A stretch of 64,000 nucleotides of DNA, taken from Yersinia enterocolitica (GTDB lineage: Bacteria; Pseudomonadota; Gammaproteobacteria; Enterobacterales; Enterobacteriaceae). Each line of letters begins with the position of its first letter. Within the stretch, counting starts at the first letter, position 1. The position numbers were made by a program, and so were the translations under genes. Below the pieces are notes generated by a model. The model was not told where the DNA came from. It saw only the letters and a program-made list of their open reading frames with translations, and searched no databases. The stretch lies in the NCBI GenBank assembly GCA_002082245.2, contig NBTC02000002.1, forward strand, positions 3,534,001-3,598,000, read 5' to 3'. Below, one piece after another: positions 44,814 to 56,040 of the stretch.

Positions 44814-44933
44814 TGCCTGGCGGCCTTAGCGCGGTGGTCCCACCTGATCCCATGCCGAACTCAGAAGTGAAACGCCGTAGCGCCGATGGTAGTGTGGGGT
44901 CTCCCCATGCGAGAGTAGGACACTGCCAGGCAT
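44814..44933 (+). rRNA. 5S ribosomal RNA
   Basis: 120 nt, TGCCTGGCGGCC to GCCAGGCAT, with CCATGCCGAACTCAGAAG and GAGAGTAGGACACTGCC. Ends pair as expected. Confidence 0.98.
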
Positions 44934-45056
44934 CAAACACGAGTTACCAGAGTGACATCTGGTAACTGACAAAATCGCTTAGAGCGGTTTTGCACAGCGC
45001 GGAGCGCTGGCCCTGTCAAGGGTAAGTATCGGGAAGATACGCGTAAAAGAATCGGT

Positions 45057-45133
45057 GGAGCGGTAGTTCAGTTGGTTAGAATACCTGCCTGTCACGCAGG
45101 GGGTCGCGGGTTCGAGCCCCGTCCGTTCCGCCA
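45057..45133 (+). tRNA. tRNA-Asp (GUC)
   Basis: 77 nt with CCA. Acceptor GGAGCGG/CCGTTCC, anticodon loop CTGTCAC (GTC), TTCGAGCCC arm. Distal tRNA of the rrn operon, as aspT in E. coli rrnC. Confidence 0.98.
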
Positions 45134-45186
45134 CTTATTTAAATTATGCCTGCTTATCTTAGCAGGCATAATGTTAAGCATAATTT

Positions 45187-45262
45187 AGGGGCGTAGCTCA
45201 GTTGGTAGAGCACCGGTCTCCAAAACCGGGTGTCGCGAGTTCGAGTCTCTCCGCCCCTGCCA
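45187..45262 (+). tRNA. tRNA-Trp (CCA)
   Basis: 76 nt with CCA. Acceptor AGGGGCG/CGCCCCT, anticodon loop CTCCAAA (CCA), TTCGAGTCT arm. Last gene of the rrn transcript, as trpT in E. coli rrnC; a terminator follows. Confidence 0.98.
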
Positions 45263-45271
45263 TATAAATAG

Positions 45272-45298
45272 CCCTTCGCGAAAGCGAGGGGTTTTTTT
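45272..45298 (+). terminator. rrn operon terminator
   Basis: Stem CCCTTCGC / GCGAGGGG with GAAA tetraloop, then T7. Immediately after tRNA-Trp. Confidence 0.9.
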
Positions 45299-45791
45299 AT
45301 GCCCAAAAATCGTAATTAGTACATTTACGATACGTCGATACACTTACACTACTTCTTTAACATAGTTCTGCTTTTATCTTGACCTCTGTTCTGGCCTCTA
45401 TTCCCTCATATTTTCCATCCATTTTACCAATTCCGAAAAGATCTTTTTGTTCGAACAATATTCTGCCATTAACAACAGTTCTTTTTTAAACCTGACAAAG
45501 TTTTAAAAGGTAACGTTCCCAATGCATACCTATTTAGCTGAATTTATGTACAAAACGATTGTTATTCTGTGGTGTGACGTTGCTCATTATTACTTTTACA
45601 AAATGTACTAAAACTAATTAACATTTTAGCTATCAGGAAGCTCACCTTAAAAAACATCATATGCTTTTAGAACAACATAATTTGCAAATTGGCCGATGCT
45701 CAGGACAGTAAATGACCTGAATGATTACCTTAACTGTTCTTCGGAATGGTAGTGAGTCAGCGGCTCGACGATGACAAGTGAGGAGAGAAAT
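45299..45791 (+). other. Region between rrn terminator and ytfQ
   Basis: 493 AT-rich bases with no coding sequence. A possible CRP site, TGTGACGTTGCTCATT, is at 45573-45588 (left half perfect, right half TCATT against TCACA). That would suit a sugar transporter. The ytfQ promoter should lie between it and 45780. Confidence 0.45.
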
Positions 45792-46748
45792 ATGTACAGG
45801 CGTTTACTGTTAGCAGCAGCTGTAACAGCGGCAATGTGTAGTGCAGTCCAAGCGGCTCCGCTAGTCGTGGGTTTTTCTCAAATTGGTTCAGAGTCCGGTT
45901 GGCGCTCTGCGGAAACTAAGGTTTCTAAACAAGAGGCTGAAAAGCGCGGTATTACATTAAAAATCGCGGATGCTCAACAAAAACAAGAGAACCAAATCAA
46001 GGCTGTTAGATCGTTTATTGCTCAGGGTGTTGATGCCATTTTTATTGCTCCTGTGGTTGCAACGGGTTGGACACCGGTTTTGCAGGAAGCGAAAGAAGCT
46101 AAAATCCCGGTATTCCTGCTTGACCGAATGATAGAGGTGAATGACCCCTCCCTGTACACCGCCGCAGTGGCTTCAGACAGTGTATATGAAGGTAAAGTCG
46201 CTGGTGAGTGGCTACTGAAAGATGTGGCAGGTAAACCTTGTAATGTTGTTGAACTACAAGGCACTGTTGGCTCGAGTGTGGCTATTAACCGTAAGAAAGG
46301 TTTTGCTGACGGGATAGCGTCGGCACCTAACGTAAAAATAATTCGCTCTCAGTCCGGGGATTTCACACGGAGTAAAGGCAAAGAAGTAATGGAGAGTTTC
46401 ATTAAAGCGGAGCAAAACGGTAAGAACATCTGTGCTGTCTATGCACATAACGATGATATGGCGATAGGTGCCATTCAAGCCATTAAAGAAGCCGGGTTGA
46501 AACCAGGTTCAGAGATCAAAATTGTATCCATCGATGGCGTTCCTGATATTTTTAAAGCGATGAGTAGCGGAGAGGCTAATGCTACTGTTGAGTTGACACC
46601 GAATATGGCAGGCCCTGCTTTCGATGCATTAATTGCGCTGAAGAAAGATGGCACCCAACCGCCTAAGTTTATCCAGACAGAATCTCGTCTGTTACAGCCT
46701 GATACGGCTAAACAGGAATACGAATCTAAGAAGAGCCTTGGTTATTGA
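45792..46748 (+). CDS. ytfQ: YtfQ, galactofuranose-binding periplasmic protein
   Basis: 318 aa from ATG 45792 after AGGAGAG. Signal peptide MYRRLLLAAAVTAAMCSAVQA, then the sugar-binding type 2 fold: VVGFSQIGSESGWRSAET (near 25), AIFIAPVVATGW near 90 and VYAHNDDMAIGAIQAIKEAG near 215. E. coli YtfQ binds galactofuranose and galactopyranose, feeding the YtfR-YtfT-YjfF permease. A strong hairpin follows the gene, so it may be made in excess of the permease. Confidence 0.95.
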   Translation: MYRRLLLAAAVTAAMCSAVQAAPLVVGFSQIGSESGWRSAETKVSKQEAEKRGITLKIADAQQKQENQIKAVRSFIAQGVDAIFIAPVVATGWTPVLQEAKEAKIPVFLLDRMIEVNDPSLYTAAVASDSVYEGKVAGEWLLKDVAGKPCNVVELQGTVGSSVAINRKKGFADGIASAPNVKIIRSQSGDFTRSKGKEVMESFIKAEQNGKNICAVYAHNDDMAIGAIQAIKEAGLKPGSEIKIVSIDGVPDIFKAMSSGEANATVELTPNMAGPAFDALIALKKDGTQPPKFIQTESRLLQPDTAKQEYESKKSLGY

Positions 46749-46755
46749 TTCAAAT

Positions 46756-46773
46756 GGCGGGGCTTGCCCCGCC
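46756..46773 (+). promoter_or_regulatory. Hairpin between ytfQ and ytfR
   Basis: GGCGGGGC / GCCCCGCC with a 2-nt loop, no T-tract. Probably protects the ytfQ message 3' end or partly reduces readthrough into the permease genes, a common design in binding-protein transporters. Confidence 0.6.
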
Positions 46774-46832
46774 TGCTTTCGTCACCTGTATTTGGGCAAT
46801 ATCTGAGTCGTTTTTGAACGTGGGTACATCTG

Positions 46833-48323
46833 ATGGAAACACTGCTAGAAGTCCGTGGCTTGTCAGTTGAATTTCCTGGTGTTAAGGCATTGGACTCTGT
46901 CGATTTTTCTCTGCTTCGCGGTGAAGTTGTCGCATTGTTAGGGGAAAATGGTGCAGGAAAGTCGACTTTAATCAAAGCATTAACTGGGGTCTATAAGCGG
47001 GCCGCCGGTGAAGTTTATTTAGATGGTAAGGCCATTTGTCCCCTTGATACTGCGGATGCCCAGAAACTGGGGATTGGCACTGTTTATCAAGAGGTCAACT
47101 TGCTGCCCAATATATCTGTTGCGGCAAATCTATTCATTGGCCGTGAGCCATTACGTTGGGGGCTAATTGACCATCGCACAATGAATCTACAGGCAGAAAA
47201 GCTGCTAACGGGCTATGGTCTTACATTAGATGTGCAGCAACCGTTAGCTAACTTTTCTATTGCAATACAACAGATTGTCGCCATTGCTCGTGCGGTCGAT
47301 CTATCAGCAAAAGTACTTATTCTGGATGAGCCAACGGCAAGTTTAGATGCTAAAGAAGTCAGTATGTTGCTGGATATTTTGCGTCAGTTACGAGATCAGG
47401 GTATCGGTATGGTATTCGTGACGCATTTCCTCGATCAGGTTTATCGGATCAGTGATCGTATTACTGTCTTACGCAATGGCAAACTTGTTGGCACTAAAAC
47501 AACCGCAGAACTTCCCCGTATCGAATTGGTTCAGATGATGTTGGGTCATAGCTTTGATGAGCAATTACTCAAACGTGGTGAACATAATATTGTGGCAAGC
47601 AACCCACTGGTTGAGTTTAAAAACTATGGTCGGCGGGGTGTGGTGGAAAACTTCGATTTGGCTGTTTCTCCTGGTGAAATTGTCGGACTTGCTGGGCTAT
47701 TGGGGTCTGGGCGCACCGAGACTGCGCAATTAATTTTTGGTGTTACGACACCGGATACTGGGGAGGCCAAAATACAAGGCAAGCCCGTTAAGATCCGAAC
47801 ACCACGCACGGCATCAAAATTCGGTTTTGGCTATTGCCCAGAAGATCGTAAAACTGATGGCATCGTCGGTGCTGCAACAGTTCGGGAGAATATTATTCTG
47901 GCCTTACAGGCCCAGCGCGGATGGCTAAGGCCACTTTCAATGCGGGAACAAACGCAAATTGCTGAGCAATTCATTCAGCAGCTTGGTATTCGTACTCCTG
48001 GCCCTGAGCAACAAATTCAGTATCTCTCCGGTGGAAACCAGCAAAAAGTTTTATTAGCGCGCTGGCTTGCCACAAAACCTCGATTTTTGATTTTAGATGA
48101 GCCAACGCGCGGTATTGACGTGGGGGCGCATGCTGAAATTATTCGGCTGATTGAGAAACTGTGTGATGAAGGGCTGGCACTGTTAATTATCTCTTCCGAA
48201 TTAGAGGAATTGGCAGGTTATGCCGATCGCGTCATTGTTCTGCGTGACCGTCGACATATTGCACAACTCGGTCACGATGAGATTTCCGTTCCTGCCATCA
48301 TGCAGGCGATCGCGGTGCAATAA
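46833..48323 (+). CDS. ytfR: YtfR, sugar ABC transporter ATPase (two ATPase domains)
   Basis: 496 aa (500 in E. coli). Domain 1 has Walker A LLGENGAGKSTLIKAL near 35 and Walker B VLILDEPTASLD near 160. Domain 2 (from about 255) has GLAGLLGSGRTETAQLIFG near 280, signature LSGGNQQKVLLARWL near 398 and FLILDEPTRGIDVGAHAEI near 420. Tandem ATPases of the RbsA/MglA class serve monosaccharide import; here galactofuranose. Confidence 0.94.
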   Translation: METLLEVRGLSVEFPGVKALDSVDFSLLRGEVVALLGENGAGKSTLIKALTGVYKRAAGEVYLDGKAICPLDTADAQKLGIGTVYQEVNLLPNISVAANLFIGREPLRWGLIDHRTMNLQAEKLLTGYGLTLDVQQPLANFSIAIQQIVAIARAVDLSAKVLILDEPTASLDAKEVSMLLDILRQLRDQGIGMVFVTHFLDQVYRISDRITVLRNGKLVGTKTTAELPRIELVQMMLGHSFDEQLLKRGEHNIVASNPLVEFKNYGRRGVVENFDLAVSPGEIVGLAGLLGSGRTETAQLIFGVTTPDTGEAKIQGKPVKIRTPRTASKFGFGYCPEDRKTDGIVGAATVRENIILALQAQRGWLRPLSMREQTQIAEQFIQQLGIRTPGPEQQIQYLSGGNQQKVLLARWLATKPRFLILDEPTRGIDVGAHAEIIRLIEKLCDEGLALLIISSELEELAGYADRVIVLRDRRHIAQLGHDEISVPAIMQAIAVQ

Positions 48324-48334
48324 GGAGTTACTTC

Positions 48335-49354
48335 ATGGTTAATAGGAGCCTGTCAATGCCGCAACGACCGCGCAAAGTTAAATGGGTCTTGCCGAAAGGT
48401 GCCACTCAATTTGGTGCTCTGGCGGTCATTTTATTGATTGATAGTTTAGTCGCCCCGAACTTTTTCTCGATCCATATTCAGGATGGACGGTTGTTTGGCA
48501 GTGTCATCGATATTCTAAATCGCGGTGCTCCCGTTGCTTTACTGGCATTAGGTATGACACTGGTCATTGCTACTGGCGGCATTGATTTGTCGGTTGGTGC
48601 GGTAATGGCAATAGCCGGTGCAACTGCAGCCACACTGACCAGTGCTGGATATCCTTTACCCACGGTATTAGTCGCCGCCCTTGCGGTTGGCGCGTTATGT
48701 GGTTTATGGAACGGTTTCTTAGTGGCGGTATTACAAATCCAACCGATTGTGGCCACCTTAATGTTAATGGTGGCAGGACGGGGGATAGCCCAGCTTATTA
48801 CTGAGGGGCAGATTGTTACATTTGATACAGGTGGCTTGGCGAAGTTGGGTAGCAGCACGCTGATGTATTTGCCGATGTCAGTAGTCATCGCATTTAGTAT
48901 GTTGATTATAGTGTGGTTATTGACCCGAAAAACAGCACTGGGTCTATTCATTGAGTCCGTTGGTATCAACTTACGATCAGCACGTAATGCGGGAGTGAGT
49001 ACTCGCTTGGTGCTGATTGCCGTGTATGTGATTTGTGGTATCTGTGCAGCGGTCGCTGGCATTATTGTGACGGCAGATATTCGTGGTGCCGATGCTAACA
49101 ATGCTGGTTTATGGCTGGAGCTGGATGCAATTCTGGCGGTAGTCATTGGTGGTGCATCTTTAATGGGAGGGCGGTTTAATCTTTTGCTTTCGGTTATTGG
49201 CGCTTTGATTATTCAAGGGATGAATACAGGGATCTTACTTTCAGGCTATCAGCCAGAATTTAACCTGGTCCTTAAAGCTATTGTGGTATTAGCCGTCTTG
49301 ATTGTGCAGTCACCGATGATCTCATTTAGCCATATCTTCACGAGGCGAAAATAA
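48335..49354 (+). CDS. ytfT: YtfT, galactofuranose ABC transporter permease
   Basis: 339 aa (341 in E. coli). Multi-spanning permease of the RbsC/AraH class: [30 protein letters not shown] near 70 is the signature, and ADANNAGLWLELDAILAVVIGG near 250 precedes the last segments. GGAG upstream. Its stop overlaps the yjfF start codon by one base (TAATG). Confidence 0.94.
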   Translation: MVNRSLSMPQRPRKVKWVLPKGATQFGALAVILLIDSLVAPNFFSIHIQDGRLFGSVIDILNRGAPVALLALGMTLVIATGGIDLSVGAVMAIAGATAATLTSAGYPLPTVLVAALAVGALCGLWNGFLVAVLQIQPIVATLMLMVAGRGIAQLITEGQIVTFDTGGLAKLGSSTLMYLPMSVVIAFSMLIIVWLLTRKTALGLFIESVGINLRSARNAGVSTRLVLIAVYVICGICAAVAGIIVTADIRGADANNAGLWLELDAILAVVIGGASLMGGRFNLLLSVIGALIIQGMNTGILLSGYQPEFNLVLKAIVVLAVLIVQSPMISFSHIFTRRK

Positions 49355-50346
49355 TGTTAAAGCGCAATATTCCTTTGCTGATTACTATCGCCGTTTTTAT
49401 TCTGGGATACGCTTTTTGTCTCAGTCAGTTCCCCAGTTTCTCCTCCACCCGAGTGTGGTGTGATTTACTGACTGATAATGCTTTTCTGGGCATCGTCGCT
49501 GTAGGGATGACTTTCGTTATTCTATCGGGCGGCATCGATTTATCGGTTGGGTCGGTAATTGCATTTACCGGCGTGTTATTGGCTAAGTTAATCGGAACTT
49601 ATGGTATTCACCCAATGTATGCTTTTGCCATTGTCTTAGTTATGGGGGCGATGTTTGGTGCATTGATGGGATGGATTATTGATTCTCTGAAACTCCCTGC
49701 GTTTATTATTACTCTGGCTGGGATGTTCTTCGTTCGTGGTATGAGTTTTATCGTCTCTGAAGAGTCGATACCTATTGATCACCCACTTTATGCCACGCTG
49801 GCGAATTATGCCTGGAAAGTTCCTGGTGGCGGGCGATTCACATTATTAGCCTTCATCATGCTAATGGTTGTGGCATTTGGCATTCTGTTGGCTCATCGAA
49901 CCCGCTTTGGTCATAATGTTTATGCCATTGGCGGTAATAGCGTTTCTGCTGGACTGATGGGTGTTCCTGTCAGGCAAACGACAATTAAAATTTATATGTT
50001 ATCGAGCACGTTAGCCGCGCTATCGGGAATCGTTTTCTCACTCTATACCTCTGCTGGCTATGCATTAGCAGCCAGTGGTGTTGAGCTAGATGCCATTGCC
50101 GCAGTCGTTATCGGTGGCACATTACTTACCGGTGGTATCGGGACAGTTTTCGGCACGCTGTTTGGCGTCTTGATTCAGGGGTTGATTCAGAGCTATATCA
50201 CATTCGATGGCACACTTAGCTCATGGTGGACCAAAATTGTCATCGGAATATTATTATTTAGCTTTATTGCGATTCAGAAGGCGATGAGTGCTTTTTATCT
50301 GAACCGGCGTGCTCGCCCTCAGTCGCCGCCACTTAATCCCGTATAG
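49354..50346 (+). CDS. yjfF: YjfF, galactofuranose ABC transporter permease
   Basis: 330 aa. Second permease subunit of the same class: [30 protein letters not shown] near 46, [17 protein letters not shown] near 112 and [25 protein letters not shown] near 245. Pairs with YtfT, powered by YtfR. Its 3' end overlaps hdfR, on the other strand, by 14 nt. Confidence 0.94.
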   Translation: MLKRNIPLLITIAVFILGYAFCLSQFPSFSSTRVWCDLLTDNAFLGIVAVGMTFVILSGGIDLSVGSVIAFTGVLLAKLIGTYGIHPMYAFAIVLVMGAMFGALMGWIIDSLKLPAFIITLAGMFFVRGMSFIVSEESIPIDHPLYATLANYAWKVPGGGRFTLLAFIMLMVVAFGILLAHRTRFGHNVYAIGGNSVSAGLMGVPVRQTTIKIYMLSSTLAALSGIVFSLYTSAGYALAASGVELDAIAAVVIGGTLLTGGIGTVFGTLFGVLIQGLIQSYITFDGTLSSWWTKIVIGILLFSFIAIQKAMSAFYLNRRARPQSPPLNPV

Positions 50347-51214
50347 CGCTCTGAGCTGCGTTATTCATCGGTGTTTTTAACAGTTGTCGAATCAATGTTT
50401 GCTGGTCACTGTTTTGCAACCAAACAGCATACAGTGGCCGCACAATAGCTGGCATATCAGCGTTCATGGCCAATTGAGGGTATTCTTTTTGCCAGTGTTC
50501 GGGCAGGAAAGCACAGCCACCGGTGGTTTCCAATAGCTGCCGGGTCAAATGTGCCGATGTGGTCGTTAATACCGGCATTTGCTCGCTCTCCAGCAATCTA
50601 TTCTCTTGCTGATGAAAATCAGCTCCCCACTCAAGCTTGATGTAAGGTGCCTCATTTGCATTTTTATGCTCGGCGTCTGGCTCAGTTTCTTTCGATAAAT
50701 CAATCGGCTCAAAAGAAAATAGTCGCAGCGAAAAATGCCCTAACAGTTGGCTTGCCAGTTCATCCATTTTAGGCGGTTCGGTCGTTATCAATAAATCCAG
50801 TTGCCGCTCGTGCAACTGTTTCACCAGCGAGTGCCGCAGTGCAATCCGCGCCTCAAGGCGCAATGCCTCTCGTTGTTTATATAATTGTTGCAACCACGGA
50901 GTGAGGTATGCCTCCCACAGTGAGGCGGTTGCACCAATGGACAACTCGGTATGCTGTAGTGAGTGAGCAACCTCTTTTTTGGCTAGTTGCCAGGTACTCA
51001 TCAGTGTTTCTGCGTAAGGCACCAAACGTTCTCCCGCAGGTGTCAGACGAATATTATTGCGATGACGAGTGAATAAATTTGCACCTAATTGATTTTCCAA
51101 CTGACGGATACGAAAACTTACCGCCGACTGTGTTAAGTACAAAGATTCAGCAGCGCGACCAAAGTGGCGAGTCCTACTGACCTCCAAAAAGGTTTTCAGT
51201 AATTCGGTATCCAA
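50333..51214 (-). CDS. hdfR: HdfR, LysR-type regulator
   Basis: About 293 aa from TTG 51214, which gives the known N-terminus (M)[21 protein letters not shown] and sits 6 nt after GGAG. An in-frame ATG at 51220 would add two residues but overlaps that GGAG. The helix-turn-helix is in [23 protein letters not shown] near 20-42. In E. coli HdfR represses flhDC, is itself repressed by H-NS, and activates gltBD. Divergent from maoP as in E. coli. Confidence 0.93.
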   Translation of the reverse strand: MDTELLKTFLEVSRTRHFGRAAESLYLTQSAVSFRIRQLENQLGANLFTRHRNNIRLTPAGERLVPYAETLMSTWQLAKKEVAHSLQHTELSIGATASLWEAYLTPWLQQLYKQREALRLEARIALRHSLVKQLHERQLDLLITTEPPKMDELASQLLGHFSLRLFSFEPIDLSKETEPDAEHKNANEAPYIKLEWGADFHQQENRLLESEQMPVLTTTSAHLTRQLLETTGGCAFLPEHWQKEYPQLAMNADMPAIVRPLYAVWLQNSDQQTLIRQLLKTPMNNAAQSAIRD

Positions 51215-51333
51215 ACCCATCTCCAATTTTTTTTGTCGTTAAGATTTAAATGTTTTGTTTTACACGCTGTCAAGCCTATCTAATACTCCGCGCCATAAAC
51301 AGCACGACCATGAGAGAATTAGGAGCGTGTCAG

Positions 51334-51672
51334 ATGGCGGATAGCTTCATCACGACCAATCGTTTTTTTGATAATAAGCATTATCCTCGCGGGTTCTCGC
51401 GCCACGGCGATTTCACCATTAAAGAGGCGCAATTACTAGAGCGCCATGGCTACGCCTTCAACGAACTCGATCTCGGAAAACGCCAGCCTGTAACGGAAGA
51501 AGAACAGTTGTTTGTTGCTGTTTGTCGCGGCGAACGTGAGCCCGTCAGTGCCGAGGAGAAAGTCTGGTCCAAATATGTGACCCGAACTCGTCGTCCTAAA
51601 CGATTCCATACTCTATCAGGCGGCAAGCCGCAGATGGATGCGGTGGAAGATTATACCGATAGCGACGATTAA
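51334..51672 (+). CDS. maoP: MaoP (YifE), Ori macrodomain organising protein
   Basis: 112 aa from ATG 51334 after [27 protein letters not shown] and the end [17 protein letters not shown] match E. coli YifE/MaoP, which with the maoS site helps to organise the Ori macrodomain. I did not try to identify maoS here. The window is therefore likely near the origin side of the chromosome. Confidence 0.95.
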   Translation: MADSFITTNRFFDNKHYPRGFSRHGDFTIKEAQLLERHGYAFNELDLGKRQPVTEEEQLFVAVCRGEREPVSAEEKVWSKYVTRTRRPKRFHTLSGGKPQMDAVEDYTDSDD

Positions 51673-51680
51673 TCCCCTCT

Positions 51681-51927
<247 letters not shown>

Positions 51928-51969
51928 TCAGAGAGGTGTTTGATAATAGTGGATTTTTTTCTCCCCTAT

Positions 51970-53493
<1,524 letters not shown>

Positions 53494-53860
53494 GCTGCTT
53501 TCCTTTGCCGTGATGTGTCCTTAGGGCTACCGGGACTTTTATTAATCGACCGGGCTGAGATATGAGGTAGCCGCAGCAGTGTGCCCTAGGTCTTTTTTGA
53601 GTACAGCGAAAAAGAATTGATTTGCGAACGCTCGCGAGAAATTTCGCTGCAAGGGAAGTATCAAAATTAAAAATTGCGATACGGTACGCAAAAAATGGCC
53701 AAACTACTGATATGAGTATTACTAATTGATAAATAATATATTTGTGTCATATCGTGTAGCGGCTCACAGAATAATAATTTAAATAAATATTGTCAGATAA
53801 CCAATAACTGTGATAACTCTGTAGGTATTCGTTCGACACTGACAGATGAACAACCTAATT
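53494..53860 (+). other. comM-ilvL intergenic region
   Basis: 367 bases, increasingly AT-rich to the right. It carries the divergent comM promoter and the ilv promoter (candidate annotated separately). AT-rich runs near 53690-53790 could bind IHF or Lrp, as upstream of E. coli ilvGMEDA; I cannot define a site. Confidence 0.45.
53790..53817 (+). promoter_or_regulatory. Candidate ilv operon promoter
   Basis: -35 TTGTCA (53790-53795), 16-bp spacer ending TGT, -10 GATAAC (53812-53817). It would start near 53824, about 37 nt before the leader peptide ATG. Moderately good match only. Confidence 0.4.
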
Positions 53861-53959
53861 ATGAAAGCGATTGTCCAAGTGATTAACCTAGTCCTAATTA
53901 GCGTGGTGGTGATTATTATCCCACCGTGCGGGGCTGCACTTGGACGAATAAAGGCATAA
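53861..53959 (+). CDS. ilvL: IlvL, ilv operon leader peptide
   Basis: 32 aa, the same length as in E. coli: MKAIVQVINLVLISVV followed by VIIIPPCGAALGR and IKA. Runs of Ile, Val and Leu codons make ribosome stalling depend on charged branched-chain tRNAs, controlling the attenuator that follows. An in-frame ATG at 53846 would add five residues; 53861 is preferred for length. Confidence 0.93.
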   Translation: MKAIVQVINLVLISVVVIIIPPCGAALGRIKA

Positions 53960-53983
53960 AAATCAAGCCTTAATCTCAAGAGA

Positions 53984-54016
53984 ACCCCCGCACCGAAAGG
54001 TCCGGGGGTTTTTTTA
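53984..54016 (+). terminator. ilv attenuator (terminator hairpin)
   Basis: CCCCCG(C)ACC and GGT(C)CGGGGG around GAAA, then T7. Together with ilvL upstream this is the classic branched-chain amino acid attenuator. Confidence 0.93.
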
Positions 54017-54046
54017 TTGGTACGTTAAAGACGCGAGGAACATAAA

Positions 54047-54097
54047 ATGCACAACAGAATAAAATCCTGTGCCTCCCGCGAAAGGTCGGGGAAATAA
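54047..54097 (+). CDS. ilvX: IlvX small peptide
   Basis: 16 codons, [16 protein letters not shown], ending TAA 2 nt before the ilvG start. GAGGAA lies 7 nt upstream. E. coli IlvX (MNNSTKFCFSRFRTGN) has the same length and place and shares the pattern MxNxxKxCxSRxRxG. Its function is unknown; coupling ribosomes into ilvG is a plausible role. It is below the usual size limit of gene callers. Confidence 0.75.
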   Translation: MHNRIKSCASRERSGK

Positions 54098-54099
54098 CT

Positions 54100-55746
54100 A
54101 TGAATGGTGCTCAGTGGGTGGTTCAAGCGTTGCGTGCGCAGGGTGTTGATACGGTATTCGGCTATCCGGGTGGAGCAATAATGCCTGTCTACGATGCTTT
54201 GTATGATGGTGGTGTCGAGCATTTGCTCTGCCGCCATGAGCAAGGTGCTGCGATTGCTGCCATTGGCTATGCCCGTGCAACCGGTAAAGTCGGGGTGTGT
54301 ATTGCCACTTCTGGCCCTGGAGCCACTAATCTGATCACCGGTTTGGCTGATGCATTGCTGGATTCAGTGCCGGTCATTGCTATCACCGGTCAGGTGGGGT
54401 CTGCTTTAATCGGTACTGATGCTTTTCAGGAGATTGACGTATTGGGTTTGTCACTTGCCTGTACCAAACACAGTTTTCTGGTTGAATCATTAGAGGCGTT
54501 GCCTGGTATCATGGCGGAGGCGTTTGCCATTGCTACCAGTGGCCGTCCTGGACCGGTTTTAATCGATATTCCGAAGGATATTCAGTTAGCTGTGGGTGAT
54601 TTAACCCCGCACCTGATGCCAGTTGAAGAGCATCTTGTTGATTCTGCTGCCGAGTTACAACAAGCCTGGGATATGCTGGCAACCGCGCAAAAACCGATGT
54701 TGTATGTCGGTGGCGGGGTTGGCATGGCACAGGCCGTTCCTGCTTTACGTGCTTTTATCGAGGTAACGGGTATTCCTGCGGTTGCCACTCTGAAGGGTTT
54801 AGGCGCACCGGATACTAATCATCCGTGCTATCTGGGTATGCTGGGGATGCATGGCACTAAAGCCGCAAACTTTGCGGTGCAGGATTGCGATTTATTGATA
54901 GCGGTTGGCGCGCGGTTTGATGACCGTGTCACCGGCAAGCTGAATACATTCGCCGCAAAAGCAAAAGTTATCCATATGGATATCGACCCGGCTGAATTGG
55001 GTAAATTGCGTCAGGCGCATGTCGCGTTGCAGGGCGATTTGAAAGTATTGCTGCCCGCATTACAGCAACCGTTGGATATCCAGCCGTGGCGTGATGAGGT
55101 CATGGCATTGAAACACCAGCATAGCTGGCGCTACGATCACCCTGGCCAGGCAATTTATGCTCCGTTGTTACTGAAGCAGATATCTGAACGCAAAGCACCG
55201 CAAGCGGTAGTGACTACCGATGTGGGCCAGCACCAGATGTGGACGGCGCAGCATATGAACTTTACCCGACCTGAGAATTTCATCACATCCAGCGGTTTGG
55301 GCACGATGGGTTTTGGTGTGCCGGCCGCGGTTGGCGCACAAATGGCCCGTCCTGATGACATGGTTATCTGTATCTCCGGTGACGGTTCGTTTATGATGAA
55401 TGTTCAGGAGTTGGGCACGATAAAACGAAAACAGTTACCGCTGAAAATCGTATTATTAGATAACCAGCGATTGGGTATGGTTCGACAGTGGCAGCAACTG
55501 TTTTTTGATGGACGTTATAGCGAAACCAATCTTTCTGATAACCCCGATTTCATCACACTGGCCAGTGCGTTTAATATCCCCGGCCAACGTATCACCCGCA
55601 AAGACCAAGTCGACGCCGCTCTGGATGCGCTGTTTAACAGCGAAGGCCCTTATCTGCTCCAGGTTTCCATCGACGAACTCGAAAACGTTTGGCCGTTAGT
55701 GCCGCCAGGCGCAGGTAATGAAACCATGCTGGAGAAAATCTCATGA
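54100..55746 (+). CDS. ilvG: IlvG, acetolactate synthase II large subunit (intact)
   Basis: 548 aa with no frameshift, unlike E. coli K-12, where ilvG is interrupted. ThDP-dependent condensation of pyruvate to acetolactate or acetohydroxybutyrate. The catalytic Glu is in [20 protein letters not shown] near residue 47, and the ThDP/Mg motif is [21 protein letters not shown] near 427-447, continuing to [18 protein letters not shown]. Isoenzyme II is valine-insensitive. Its stop overlaps the ilvM start by 4 nt. Confidence 0.97.
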   Translation: MNGAQWVVQALRAQGVDTVFGYPGGAIMPVYDALYDGGVEHLLCRHEQGAAIAAIGYARATGKVGVCIATSGPGATNLITGLADALLDSVPVIAITGQVGSALIGTDAFQEIDVLGLSLACTKHSFLVESLEALPGIMAEAFAIATSGRPGPVLIDIPKDIQLAVGDLTPHLMPVEEHLVDSAAELQQAWDMLATAQKPMLYVGGGVGMAQAVPALRAFIEVTGIPAVATLKGLGAPDTNHPCYLGMLGMHGTKAANFAVQDCDLLIAVGARFDDRVTGKLNTFAAKAKVIHMDIDPAELGKLRQAHVALQGDLKVLLPALQQPLDIQPWRDEVMALKHQHSWRYDHPGQAIYAPLLLKQISERKAPQAVVTTDVGQHQMWTAQHMNFTRPENFITSSGLGTMGFGVPAAVGAQMARPDDMVICISGDGSFMMNVQELGTIKRKQLPLKIVLLDNQRLGMVRQWQQLFFDGRYSETNLSDNPDFITLASAFNIPGQRITRKDQVDAALDALFNSEGPYLLQVSIDELENVWPLVPPGAGNETMLEKIS

Positions 55747-56018
55747 TGCACCATCAATCCTCTATCCAACATCAAATCTCTATCCAAGCCCGCTTCCGCC
55801 CTGAAATGTTAGAGCGTGTATTGCGGGTTGTGCGGCACCGTGGCTTCCAGGTTTGTGCTATGAATATGTCGCCAATGAGTAATGCTGAGAATATTAATAT
55901 TGAATTGACCGTTGCCAGCGGGCGACCTGTCGATTTACTGTCTTCTCAGTTAAGTAAGCTTATGGATGTCGCCTGCGTCGAGATCCTACAACCTAATACA
56001 TTACAGATACGCGCCTGA
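55743..56018 (+). CDS. ilvM: IlvM, acetolactate synthase II small subunit
   Basis: 91 aa. One ACT-type domain ([20 protein letters not shown], then [20 protein letters not shown]), required for full activity of IlvG. ATGA overlap with ilvG indicates translational coupling. The second codon is also ATG, so the exact start is one of two. Confidence 0.95.
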   Translation: MMHHQSSIQHQISIQARFRPEMLERVLRVVRHRGFQVCAMNMSPMSNAENINIELTVASGRPVDLLSSQLSKLMDVACVEILQPNTLQIRA

Positions 56019-56040
56019 TGCGCCACAAGGAAAGAAAAGA

